This document shows, piece after piece, positions 7,856 through 15,705 of a DNA stretch of 43,704 nt; the first letter of the stretch is position 1, and every line of letters starts with the position of its first letter. The position numbers were made by a program, and so were the translations under genes. The notes below the pieces were generated by a model that saw only the letters and a list, made by a program, of their open reading frames with translations, was not told the origin of the DNA and did not search any database. The DNA is from Acetobacteraceae bacterium (lineage in GTDB: Bacteria > Pseudomonadota > Alphaproteobacteria > Acetobacterales > Acetobacteraceae): assembly GCA_003137135.1 (NCBI GenBank), contig PLFB01000129.1, positions 1 to 43,704 on the forward strand, written 5' to 3'.

Positions 7856-8989
7856 ATGGAATTCAGTTTCACCGGCATTCAATCCGAATTTCGCGCGACG
7901 CTGCGGCGGTTTTTGAATGAGCGTGGCGCGCCAGCGGCGCAGGCAGGCGAACGCGAGATGGCGCGGCGGTGGCGGGCGGAACATTGGGCGGAGCTCGCGG
8001 AACTTGGCGCGTTGGCAGCGCTTCTGCCGGAAGATTGTGATGGACTGGGTGGCGACAGCGTCGATGCAATTGCAATGCTTGATGAGATCGGCCGTGCGCA
8101 GGCCGGGGCGCCGTTGATTGAGACCGCCATCGTCGCCGCGGGGTTGATCGGCAGGTTGGGCTCACCGGCGCAGAAGCGGGAATTTTTGCCCGCGATTGCG
8201 GCGGGGCGGCTAAAATGCGCGATCGCGGATGGCGGGATTCTGGCGCCGGGCGCATCGGGGTCATCGTTCGAGTTGCGTGCGCTGGATAATGGGGCGTACC
8301 GCGCCCAGGGTCGGCAGGCTTTGGTAACCGAAGCGCCGGACTGCGATTGGCTGCTGGTCGTGTGCGGAGGATCGCTGTCTGCGTTGAGCGTGTTTTTCGT
8401 CAAGCCAGGTCAGGCTGGAGCGCGGTTGCAGCCGTTCTGGACAATCGATGACCGGCCGGCGGCCAGTCTCAGCCTGGAGGCGGTGGCGCTTGAGGCGGCT
8501 TTGCGTTTGGGCGGCGTTGGTGAGGCAGGTGCAGCGCTTGCGGACGTTTTCGATTGTGCGGCTGTCGCGCAGTGCGCCGAAGCGGTGGGGCTGATGGCAA
8601 GTCTGTTGAACCAGACGATCGCGCATTTGAAGACGCGCACGCAGTTCAGCCAGCCCCTGGCGGAATTTCAGGCATTGCAGCATCGGCTTGTGGATATGTA
8701 TGCGGCTTATGAACTGAGCCTGTCACTGACGTACAAGGCGGCAATTCTGAGCAAGCAGGCCGCGACGGATGATCAGCGCGCCGCCGTTTCCGGCGCGAAA
8801 GTACAGACAGCTGAGGCCGCGCGCCTGATTGGGCACGAGGCGATTCAGATGCATGGGGCGATGGGCATGAGCTCGGAACTGCCAGTGGGAAGGGCGGTCA
8901 AGCGGCTGAAGGCGATGGAGCCGCAATACGGATTGCCCTCGTATCATCTGCGCCGCTACCGGGCGCTCCGCAGGAGCCACGCGGTGTGA
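7856..8989 (+). CDS. Acyl-CoA dehydrogenase-like, non-catalytic-type partner subunit
   Basis: The 377-residue protein keeps the overall dehydrogenase fold: an N-terminal helical domain (EFSFTGIQSEFRATLRRFL), FSQPLAEFQALQHRLVDMY, and HEAIQMHGAMGMSSE near the C-terminus for the FAD-binding helical part. The flavin/substrate signature of the middle domain is degenerate (AIADGGILAPGASGS) and neither catalytic Glu position is filled. This pattern fits the partner chain of an alpha2beta2 enzyme in which one active site is made per heterodimer. It starts 9 bp after the catalytic-type gene. Its stop overlaps the GTG start of the synthetase (8986-8989). Pairing is inferred from order and residue pattern. 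Confidence 0.9.
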   Translation: MEFSFTGIQSEFRATLRRFLNERGAPAAQAGEREMARRWRAEHWAELAELGALAALLPEDCDGLGGDSVDAIAMLDEIGRAQAGAPLIETAIVAAGLIGRLGSPAQKREFLPAIAAGRLKCAIADGGILAPGASGSSFELRALDNGAYRAQGRQALVTEAPDCDWLLVVCGGSLSALSVFFVKPGQAGARLQPFWTIDDRPAASLSLEAVALEAALRLGGVGEAGAALADVFDCAAVAQCAEAVGLMASLLNQTIAHLKTRTQFSQPLAEFQALQHRLVDMYAAYELSLSLTYKAAILSKQAATDDQRAAVSGAKVQTAEAARLIGHEAIQMHGAMGMSSELPVGRAVKRLKAMEPQYGLPSYHLRRYRALRRSHAV

Positions 8990-10560
8990 TCCAGGGCCGG
9001 CCCTCTGCGCGCTACAAAACCGCCGGGCAGATGCTTCAAGCCGCGGCCGCCACGTCGCCGGGGAAGACGGCGCTGGTGTTCGGAGATCGCAGGCGCAGTT
9101 ACCGGGAATTGGACGAGGCCAGTAACCGGATTGCCAGCGCGCTCCTCGCAAAACACCATGCGTGTGGCAGGACGATCGGAATTATCGGCAAAAACTCAGA
9201 TTATTTCGTGGAAATTCTGTTTGGCGCCGTCAAGTCGGGTGGCACGGCGGTGGTGCTGAACTGGCGCCTGGCGCCGCCGGAATTACTTGGAATCGTCGAG
9301 GATGCCGGCCTGGCCGTACTGTTTTATGACATCGCGTTTGCTTCAGCCGTTGAATTTTTGCGATCGGTCTTGCCGTCGATTGTGTATATTCCGTTCGACG
9401 TGGCGGGTGATGCGAACCCGGATTTTGGGATGCTGGTTGCAGGGCAACGCGCCGGGGCGCCGGAGGTTATGATCAGCCCGGATGATCCTGCTATCATGAT
9501 GTATACCAGCGGCACCACGGGACAACCCAAGGGGGTGCCGGCCAGCCATTATGCGATCTGTTTTGCACCGCAGAACATGCTGGCCACCGGCGAGCGCTGC
9601 GTGAGCCTTGAGCCGGATATCAATCTGCTCACCACGCCGTTGTTTCATCTGGCGGGGATCGGCTGGCTGTTTGGTTCGATTTTTGCGCGCGCGACTCTGA
9701 TTATTTTGCCTGCCGCCGATGTGCCGGCGATCGTTGCGACGATCGCCGCGCATCGGGTGACGCGCGCGACGGTGCTGCCGGCGTTGATGCCGGCGCTGCT
9801 GGATGCGGTGGCGCAGGGGGTCGATCTGTCAAGCCTGCGGCTGATCGTTTATGGCGCATCGCCGATTCCGGAAAGCCTGCTGGCGCGGATGCTGGAAAAC
9901 TTCTGCTGCGGCTTTCTGCAGAATTATGGAATGACCGAGAACAGTACGGCGGCGACCTATCTGGGACCGGAGGACCATTATCCCGGCAGCCCGTTTCTGC
10001 TGTCCTGCGGCCGGCCTTATCCGTATGTGAAGCTGCGCACGGTGAGAGCGGACGGGACGATCTGCGGCGCCGGTGAGATCGGTGAGATTGAGTTGCAATC
10101 CGCGACGTTATTTGCGGGCTATTGGCGGCGGCCGGGGGTGAGCGCGGAAGTGTTGCGGGATGGCTGGTACGCCACCGGCGATCTCGGGTATCTTGATACG
10201 AAGGGCTTTATTTTTCTTGTCGACCGCAAGAAGGACATGATTATTTCGGGCGCGGAGAACATCTACCCGGCGGAGGTGGAATCGGCGATCAGCGCGCATC
10301 CGGATGTCGTGCGCGCCGCCGTGATCGGCGTGCCGAGCGATAAATGGGGCGAAGAGGTCAAGGCGATCGTGATTCTGCGCGACGGCTCGGTGCTCGATGG
10401 CGCTGGGCTAATTACGTTTCTCCGCCCGATGATCGCCGGCTATAAATTGCCGAAATCGGTTGATTTCGTGTCCGAATTGCCGCTGACCGCGGTCGGTAAA
10501 ATCGCCAAGCCGGTACTGCGTGAACGTTATTGGCCGGCGCCGGGCCGGAGGATCAATTGA
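8986..10560 (+). CDS. AMP-forming acyl-CoA synthetase
   Basis: The 524-residue protein is an ANL-superfamily adenylating enzyme that converts a carboxylate, ATP and CoA to the acyl-CoA via an acyl-AMP. Visible motifs in order are YTSGTTGQPKG (173-183, phosphate loop), TPLFHLAGIGW, NYGMTEN (A5), YATGDLGYLD (395-404, A7), DRKKDMIISGAENIYPAEVE (A8 hinge) and the catalytic Lys505 in LTAVGKIAK. Length and motifs fit medium/long-chain or steroid/cyclic acid CoA ligases (FadD17/FadD3-like). It starts at GTG 8986 with CAGGAG upstream and overlaps the preceding stop by 4 bp, so it is translationally coupled. It is probably the entry enzyme for this operon's substrate. Confidence 0.93.
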   Translation: MIQGRPSARYKTAGQMLQAAAATSPGKTALVFGDRRRSYRELDEASNRIASALLAKHHACGRTIGIIGKNSDYFVEILFGAVKSGGTAVVLNWRLAPPELLGIVEDAGLAVLFYDIAFASAVEFLRSVLPSIVYIPFDVAGDANPDFGMLVAGQRAGAPEVMISPDDPAIMMYTSGTTGQPKGVPASHYAICFAPQNMLATGERCVSLEPDINLLTTPLFHLAGIGWLFGSIFARATLIILPAADVPAIVATIAAHRVTRATVLPALMPALLDAVAQGVDLSSLRLIVYGASPIPESLLARMLENFCCGFLQNYGMTENSTAATYLGPEDHYPGSPFLLSCGRPYPYVKLRTVRADGTICGAGEIGEIELQSATLFAGYWRRPGVSAEVLRDGWYATGDLGYLDTKGFIFLVDRKKDMIISGAENIYPAEVESAISAHPDVVRAAVIGVPSDKWGEEVKAIVILRDGSVLDGAGLITFLRPMIAGYKLPKSVDFVSELPLTAVGKIAKPVLRERYWPAPGRRIN

Positions 10561-10571
10561 GGGAGGTTGAA

Positions 10572-11351
10572 TTGGCTGACGAAAGGCGAATGGTGCGTTT
10601 TGAGCGGGATGGGCATATCGGCATCATCACCATCGACCGGCCCGAAGTCCGAAATGCGATTAACGGCGCGGTTTCGCGTGGGATCGAGGCGGCGATTGAC
10701 GAGATTGAAACCGATCCCTCGCTCTGGGTCGGCATTCTGGCCGGTAACGGACCGGTATTTTCCGCCGGTGCGGACTTGAAGGCGGCGGTGGAAGGGCGCG
10801 GTGAGCAAATTAGCACGGCGCGCGGCGGCTTCGGCGGGATCACGGCGCGGCAGCATGAGAAGCCGATCATCGCCGCGGTGGACGGCGCGGCACTTGCGGG
10901 CGGCTTTGAGATCGTGCTGGCCTGCGACATGGTGGTCGCCTCAAAGTCGGCACGGTTCGGGATTCCGGAGGTCAAGCGCGGGCTGATTGCTGGCGCCGGC
11001 GGTTTGTTCCGGCTGGCGCGGCATTTGCCGCCGAATATCGCGATGGAACTGGCGCTCACTGGCGATCCGATCGACGCTGCCAGCGCCGCGCAATGGGGCA
11101 TCGTGAATATTTTGACGGAACCTGGCGGAGCGCTGGCCGGCGCGCGGGATCTCGCGAACCGGATTATCGCCAATGCGCCGATGAGCGTGCGCTTAAGCCG
11201 CCGGACCATTCTGGAAACCAGGTTGCTGGACGACGCCGCGGCGTTCCGGAATTCAGCCGCGCGCCTGGCGGAGAATTGCGCGACTGCCGATTATGCCGAA
11301 GGCCCGAGGGCTTTTCTGGAAAAACGTGCGCCAGTGTGGCAGGGGCGCTGA
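10572..11351 (+). CDS. Enoyl-CoA hydratase
   Basis: The 259-residue crotonase-family protein has oxyanion-hole segments PVFSAGADLKA and ALAGGFEIVLACD. Both catalytic glutamates of true hydratases are in place: the Glu in GGFEIV and, 20 residues on, the Glu in FGIPE. It should hydrate 2-enoyl-CoA to 3-hydroxyacyl-CoA, the step between the dehydrogenase pair and the retro-aldolase encoded upstream. I chose TTG 10572 because GGGAGG (10561-10566) lies 5 bp before it; ATG 10590 is an in-frame alternative, and a start at 10530 would overlap the synthetase without a binding site. It is the last gene of the operon that begins at 5033. Confidence 0.9.
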   Translation: MADERRMVRFERDGHIGIITIDRPEVRNAINGAVSRGIEAAIDEIETDPSLWVGILAGNGPVFSAGADLKAAVEGRGEQISTARGGFGGITARQHEKPIIAAVDGAALAGGFEIVLACDMVVASKSARFGIPEVKRGLIAGAGGLFRLARHLPPNIAMELALTGDPIDAASAAQWGIVNILTEPGGALAGARDLANRIIANAPMSVRLSRRTILETRLLDDAAAFRNSAARLAENCATADYAEGPRAFLEKRAPVWQGR

Positions 11352-11728
11352 AACCCGGCAGCTTCCCGTTTCCGGCCAGTGTGTTAACGCTGTTGCCCGA
11401 TTTTGCCGCCGCGCCGCTGCCGCGCGGATTTCTGGTGACAGGCTGAAACAAGCTATGTCTTCAGGCTGGAAACATAAAATTTATTAGTGAGAAGCGTTAG
11501 CGCGCGCTGCGTATAATCAAGGGAAGATGGTTCAAGAAAGATGCCTTTCCTTCGGCGAAGAAGGCCCTTCAGCGTCGCAATATTCCCGTCTTGGTCGAAT
11601 TTTTGCCATCTATAGATGATATAAATTCACTGGGTGGTCCACGTGGCCTGTGCTTGATGATTGGATGAGGCGGCCAGGAATATGCTACACATGCGGGCGC
11701 CACCAATGCCGGGATAAGGGCAATATGC
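11352..11728. other. 377-bp intergenic region between two plus-strand operons
   Basis: No protein-like frame is seen. An imperfect stem-loop (11543-11565, GCCTT...AAGGC with CTTC/GAAG inside) is not followed by a T-run, so it is not a convincing intrinsic terminator. The stretch 11591-11630 is AT-rich and contains a 12-bp perfect palindrome (listed separately). A ribosome binding site AAGGG (11716-11720) precedes ATG 11729. The region probably holds the promoter of the amidohydrolase operon. Confidence 0.5.
11607..11618. promoter_or_regulatory. 12-bp perfect palindrome, candidate operator
   Basis: CATCTATAGATG reads the same on both strands and lies in an AT-rich stretch 111 bp upstream of the amidohydrolase start. 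It is a possible operator for an unlinked regulator; no regulator gene is adjacent. Confidence 0.35.
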
Positions 11729-13462
11729 ATGATTGATTTGGTGATTCGGCGGGCGCACGTGGTGGATGGAACCGGGCGGGACGGCTTTGAGGCCGACATC
11801 GCGATTGAAGGCGGTTTGATTGTTGAAGTCGGGCGGGTTGCGGGTACGGGGCGCGAGGAACTGGATGCGCATGGCCTGCTGGCGACGCCCGGTTTTGTCG
11901 ATATTCATACGCATTACGATGGGCAGGCAAGCTGGACTGACCGGCTGACGCCGTCATCCTGGCATGGCGTTACGACCGCGGTGATGGGAAATTGCGGGGT
12001 GGGCTTTGCGCCTTGCCGGCCGGGTGATCATGAACGGCTGGTGAACTTGATGGCCGGGGTTGAGGATATTCCCGAGGTGGTGATGGCGGAAGGCGTGCCG
12101 TGGCTTTGGGAAAGCTTTCCGGAATATCTCGATTTTTTAGGCGAACGGCGGTTTGATATAGACCTTGCGGGCTATGTGCCGCATGCGGCGCTGCGGCTTT
12201 TCGTGATGGGCAAGCGGGCCTGCGATCTGGAGCCGGCGAATGCGACTGACTGTGAGAGAATGGCCGGACTTTTGAAGGAGGCGCTGCGGGCTGGGGCGCT
12301 GGGGCTTGGCACGTCGCAGACGATCAATCACAAATCCAGCGATGGCACGCCGATCCCGACCTTACGGGCGGCCGAGGCGGAGCTGCTGGCGCTGGCGCTG
12401 GCGATGCGTGATGCCGGGCGCGGGGTGTTTCAGTACGTCACGGATTTGCAGGACCCGGACCGGATCGAGGAGCAGTTTCGCGTGCTTGAGCGGCTGGCGG
12501 AACGCTCCGGCCGGCCGGTGACATTTACCGTGACGCAGCAGCACGCGAACCCCGGCAATTGGAGCAGACTGCTGGACTGGACGGCTGCCGCGCAGCGCAA
12601 GGGGCTGGCGATGAGTGCGCAGATCTACCCGCGGGCGGTGGGTGTGATTTTGGGGCATGAGCTTTCACTGAACCCGTTTTTTTCAACGCCCACCTATCAG
12701 AAACTCGCCGCGCTGGATTTTGACGCGCGCATCCGGGAGCTGCATGTCCCGGCCATTCGGGACCGCATTCTGGCTGAAAAACTCGATCCGAATCCCGGCT
12801 CGTTGCTTGGGTTGCGCGTGGCCAATTATGATGAAATCTACCCACTAGGCGACCCGCCGGATTACGAACCGCTGCCGGAGACCAGCATCGCGCGGCAGGC
12901 GGCGTCGCGTGGCTTGGATCCTGCGGAATTTGCGTATGATTTGATGCTCGAAGATGGCGGGCGCACGCTGCTGTATATGGCGACAGCGAATTATGCGGCG
13001 CGCGATCTGGAGATGTGTGGTGATGCGATGCGCCATGAAGGCGGCGTGATCGGGCTGGGCGATGGCGGTGCGCATCTTGGGTCGATTTGCGACGCGAGCT
13101 ATCCGACTTTCATGCTGACGCATTGGGTGCGCGACCGCCGGCGCGGGGCGCGGTTGAAGCTTGAATTTGCCGTTGAAGCGATGACGCGGCGGACCGCGCG
13201 GGTGGTTGGGCTGAATGACCGTGGCGTGTTGGCACCTGGTTATCGGGCGGATGTCAACCTCATCGATTTTGCGGAGCTGCGGCTCGGCAAGCCATTCATC
13301 GCGCGGGATCTGCCATGCGGGGGGCGGCGCTTGCTGCAGCAGGCCCAGGGATATGTGGCAACCATCGTCAATGGTGCCGTAGTTTACCGCGAAGGCGTGG
13401 CGACCGGCGCGCTGCCTGGCCGTTTGGTGCGCGGCCCGCGGGAAAGTCAGGCGGGGGCATGA
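11729..13462 (+). CDS. N-acyl-D-amino-acid deacylase-type amidohydrolase
   Basis: The 577-residue protein belongs to the metal-dependent amidohydrolase superfamily. It begins with the small beta-sandwich strand pair (DLVIRRAHVVDGTG), then the metal motif FVDIHTHYDGQ (His60, His62) and GNCGVGFAP with Cys89, the metal-bridging cysteine typical of D-aminoacylases. Further metal/catalytic segments are TVTQQHANPGNW and GLGDGGAHLG. The C-terminal GVLAPGYRADVNLID closes the sandwich. The family hydrolyses N-acyl-D-amino acids, but many members in catabolic clusters have unknown C-N or lactone substrates. ATG 11729 has AAGGG 8 bp upstream. The next gene starts inside the stop (ATGA, 13459-13462), opening a four-gene coupled operon. 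Confidence 0.9.
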   Translation: MIDLVIRRAHVVDGTGRDGFEADIAIEGGLIVEVGRVAGTGREELDAHGLLATPGFVDIHTHYDGQASWTDRLTPSSWHGVTTAVMGNCGVGFAPCRPGDHERLVNLMAGVEDIPEVVMAEGVPWLWESFPEYLDFLGERRFDIDLAGYVPHAALRLFVMGKRACDLEPANATDCERMAGLLKEALRAGALGLGTSQTINHKSSDGTPIPTLRAAEAELLALALAMRDAGRGVFQYVTDLQDPDRIEEQFRVLERLAERSGRPVTFTVTQQHANPGNWSRLLDWTAAAQRKGLAMSAQIYPRAVGVILGHELSLNPFFSTPTYQKLAALDFDARIRELHVPAIRDRILAEKLDPNPGSLLGLRVANYDEIYPLGDPPDYEPLPETSIARQAASRGLDPAEFAYDLMLEDGGRTLLYMATANYAARDLEMCGDAMRHEGGVIGLGDGGAHLGSICDASYPTFMLTHWVRDRRRGARLKLEFAVEAMTRRTARVVGLNDRGVLAPGYRADVNLIDFAELRLGKPFIARDLPCGGRRLLQQAQGYVATIVNGAVVYREGVATGALPGRLVRGPRESQAGA

Positions 13463-14046
13463 TGTCGAAATCGCAACGGATGCCGTGGATACCGATGGAT
13501 CAGATGACCGCGGCGCAGCGCGGGACCGCCGCGATGCTGGGCCAGGTTTCCGGCGGGACGACCAGCGGGCCGCAGAGTTTTTTGCTGCGCAGCCCGGAGA
13601 TGGCGCTGCACCTGCATAAGTTGATCCATTACCTGCTGGGCAGCAGCCCGCTGCCCCGGCGGCTGGCGGAATTCGCAATTCTCATTCAGGCCAAATTATG
13701 GGATCAGGATTATGAATGGTGGGCGCATCATCATCTTGCGATCCGCCACGGGATTGACCCGTCTGTGCCGGATGATCTGAGGACCGGATGCCGGCCGGCA
13801 AAGATGCAGCCTGACGAAGCGCTGGTCTATGATTTCTGCATGGAGCTTTCGACGACGCACCGGGTTTCCGATGCGACATTCGCGGCGATTTCGGCGGCGC
13901 TGAGTGAGCAGGCGCTGGCGGATCTCACGGTGGTCACCGGAACTTATGTAACAATCTCGATGATTCTCAATGTTGCCGAGGCCGTGGCGCCGGTGGATGA
14001 TCCGCTGCCCTTCGCCGCCGGGCCGGAGGTGAGGCGGGAGGGATGA
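13459..14046 (+). CDS. Carboxymuconolactone decarboxylase-like (CMD/AhpD fold) protein
   Basis: The 195-residue helical protein resembles CMD-domain proteins: LPRRLAEFAILIQAKLWDQD, then YEWWAHHHLAIRHG, the Glu...His pattern used in CMD active sites in place of the AhpD CxxC pair. No CxxC is present, so peroxidase activity of the AhpD type is unlikely. Proteins of this kind often occur in catabolic operons without assigned function; ring-lactone decarboxylation is only the family namesake. The gene overlaps the amidohydrolase stop by 4 bp and is itself overlapped by the next start (ATGA at 14043-14046). It shares the operon with amidohydrolase, SnoaL-like protein and SDR. Confidence 0.8.
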   Translation: MMSKSQRMPWIPMDQMTAAQRGTAAMLGQVSGGTTSGPQSFLLRSPEMALHLHKLIHYLLGSSPLPRRLAEFAILIQAKLWDQDYEWWAHHHLAIRHGIDPSVPDDLRTGCRPAKMQPDEALVYDFCMELSTTHRVSDATFAAISAALSEQALADLTVVTGTYVTISMILNVAEAVAPVDDPLPFAAGPEVRREG

Positions 14047-14471
14047 CGAGCCGGGAGGAGGACGAAAATCTGATCCGCCGGCTGATGGAAGGCCAGGGCC
14101 GGCAGGATTGGGATGAGATTTTGCGGCTGCTCGCGGATGATGCGGTTTTTGAGATGCCTTTCATCGCTGAAAAATATCATGGCAAAGAGCTGATTTTAGA
14201 GCGCTGGCGGCCCGCGCTCACACGGATGGAGGGCGTTAATTTTTTTGACCTGGCGTTTTCACCCATGGCGGAACCGGGTTGGTATATCGCGACGTTCCGG
14301 AACCGGTGCAAGGTGAAGACGACCGGGATGGATTACGATCAGATGTATATCAGCCTGTTTCATGTCCGAAACCGCAAGATCGCCTATTTTGCCGAGTATT
14401 TTGACACGTTGCGGCTGGCGGTCGCGCAAAGGCGGGTTCGCCGGATTGAAGAGGTGGCGCGGCTTGACTGA
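14043..14471 (+). CDS. SnoaL/NTF2-like domain protein
   Basis: The 142-residue protein has the cone-shaped NTF2/SnoaL fold pattern: an N-terminal helix pair (EEDENLIRRLMEGQGRQDWD), LLADDAVFEMPF, a helix ELILERWRPAL, then beta strands ending YISLFHVRNRKIAYFAEYFD. The ending (strand, R-x-x-K-I-x-x-x-x-E-Y-F-D) is typical of SnoaL-like proteins. Members include polyketide cyclases, ketosteroid isomerases and limonene epoxide hydrolase; the sequence does not decide which. Its start overlaps the CMD-like gene by 4 bp and its end overlaps the SDR start by 8 bp, so it is part of a coupled four-gene unit. Confidence 0.8.
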   Translation: MTSREEDENLIRRLMEGQGRQDWDEILRLLADDAVFEMPFIAEKYHGKELILERWRPALTRMEGVNFFDLAFSPMAEPGWYIATFRNRCKVKTTGMDYDQMYISLFHVRNRKIAYFAEYFDTLRLAVAQRRVRRIEEVARLD

Positions 14472-15246
14472 CGGCGGACTGGCGGGCCGCGTGGCTTTGG
14501 TGACCGGCGCGGGGTCGGGCATCGGGCGCGGGGCCGCTCTCGCGCTGGCGGGGCTTGGCGTTGCGGTCGCGGTTTGTGACGTGAGCAATGAGGCGGCTTG
14601 CCGAACTGCCGGTGAAATGACCGCTGAAGGCGGACGCGCGCTGGCGGTGGCGATGGATGTGACTGATATCGCCAGCGTGACGGCCGGTTTTGCCGCGGCG
14701 GTGGCGGCGCTGGGCGATGCGGATATTCTGGTGCACAGCGCCGGCGGCAATGAAAGGTCGCCTGGCGGCGATACGGTTGCGAACATGGATCTGGCGGTCT
14801 GGGATCGCATAATCCGGCTTAACCTTTACGGCGCGGTGCATGCGTGCCGCGTGGCCGCCCCGGGCATGGTGGCGCGGGGCTGGGGGCGGATCATTATCGT
14901 GGGATCCGCCTCTGGGTACCGGCTGGCGGCGGGCGGGGGCGCCTATGCGGTCGCCAAGGCGGGGATTGGCGCGTTTACGAAAATTCTCGCGCGGGAAGTG
15001 GCGGCAAGCCAGGTGACGGTGAATTCAATCGTGCCGTTTTTTGTCGACACGCCGATGCTGCGCCGGCAGTTTCCGGACGATGCCGCGCTGGCGGCGGAAA
15101 TGCAGACCGGCAAGCTCGCCAACCCGATGCATGTGGTGCTGCAGGTTGCAGACCAGGTGGAGGCGATTTTGTATCTCTGCCGGGCGTCCGGCCGCTATGT
15201 GACCGGGCAGGCACTGCATGTGGACGGCGGCTCGATCATGCCATAG
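14464..15246 (+). CDS. Short-chain dehydrogenase/reductase (SDR)
   Basis: The 260-residue classical SDR has the NAD(P)-binding motif TGAGSGIG near residue 14, an NAG-type segment (HSAGGNE), a catalytic Ser in VGSASGY, and the active pair Tyr161/Lys165 in YAVAK. VDGGSIMP ends the chain. It oxidises an alcohol or reduces a ketone with NAD(P). I take TTG 14464 as the start because it yields the normal N-terminus (TDGGLAGRVALVTGAG) and overlaps the previous gene by 8 bp; the frame is open further upstream but that part lies inside the SnoaL-like gene. It is the last gene of the amidohydrolase operon and converges with the VOC gene, 15 bp apart. Confidence 0.88.
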   Translation: MTDGGLAGRVALVTGAGSGIGRGAALALAGLGVAVAVCDVSNEAACRTAGEMTAEGGRALAVAMDVTDIASVTAGFAAAVAALGDADILVHSAGGNERSPGGDTVANMDLAVWDRIIRLNLYGAVHACRVAAPGMVARGWGRIIIVGSASGYRLAAGGGAYAVAKAGIGAFTKILAREVAASQVTVNSIVPFFVDTPMLRRQFPDDAALAAEMQTGKLANPMHVVLQVADQVEAILYLCRASGRYVTGQALHVDGGSIMP

Positions 15247-15261
15247 CGCATCCGTGCCGGT

Positions 15262-15699
15262 TCAGGCCGCGCTAAGGGACTCAACGAATTCGATGGGCAC
15301 ACCGTCGGGATCCGCGATGTAGAAACTTCGTATTGTGCCGCTGGCGTTGGTGATGATGGACGAGGTGATCCGGACCTCGCCGTTGGATGTAAGTGATTGA
15401 TATTTCGCCGCGATGTCAGGCACGAAGAATGACAGATGCGGGCTGCCGATATTGTTGTGGGCAAGCTCAAGCGCGTTGCCCCTCTGCGTCAGATATTGCA
15501 GGAGTTGCAAGGTGATGCCATCCAGCGTGAGAAAGACGCTTTTGAGCTGAGCACCTGGCAGATTGACCAGGGCGGCGAACTGGGCGTTCGCGCTGTGCGC
15601 GCGCGCGCCCTCTTCCATGCCGACAATGTCACGATAAAAATTCGCGGATTTGTCGAGATCGGTGACTGTGAGGCCAACATGCCAGAATCGCGGCGTCAC
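15262..15699 (-). CDS. VOC (glyoxalase/dioxygenase-fold) protein
   Basis: The 145-residue protein is a single vicinal-oxygen-chelate unit: FWHVGLTVTDLDKSANFY with metal-ligand His7, SPHLSFFVPD with a second His, and DPDGVPIEFVES with the closing Glu. The three ligands suggest a divalent metal. Family members are glyoxalases, extradiol dioxygenases, epimerases and isomerases; a single short unit of this length is most often a lyase, isomerase or epimerase. It starts at GTG 15699, 6 bp after the P450 stop, without a clear ribosome binding site, so translation is likely coupled to the P450. Its exact reaction cannot be read from sequence. Confidence 0.85.
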   Translation of the reverse strand: MTPRFWHVGLTVTDLDKSANFYRDIVGMEEGARAHSANAQFAALVNLPGAQLKSVFLTLDGITLQLLQYLTQRGNALELAHNNIGSPHLSFFVPDIAAKYQSLTSNGEVRITSSIITNASGTIRSFYIADPDGVPIEFVESLSAA

Positions 15700-15705
15700 G
15701 ATGGA

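Noticed and set aside
11543-11565. Stem-loop as a transcription terminator after the hydratase gene
   Set aside because: The stem is imperfect and no T-run follows on either strand.
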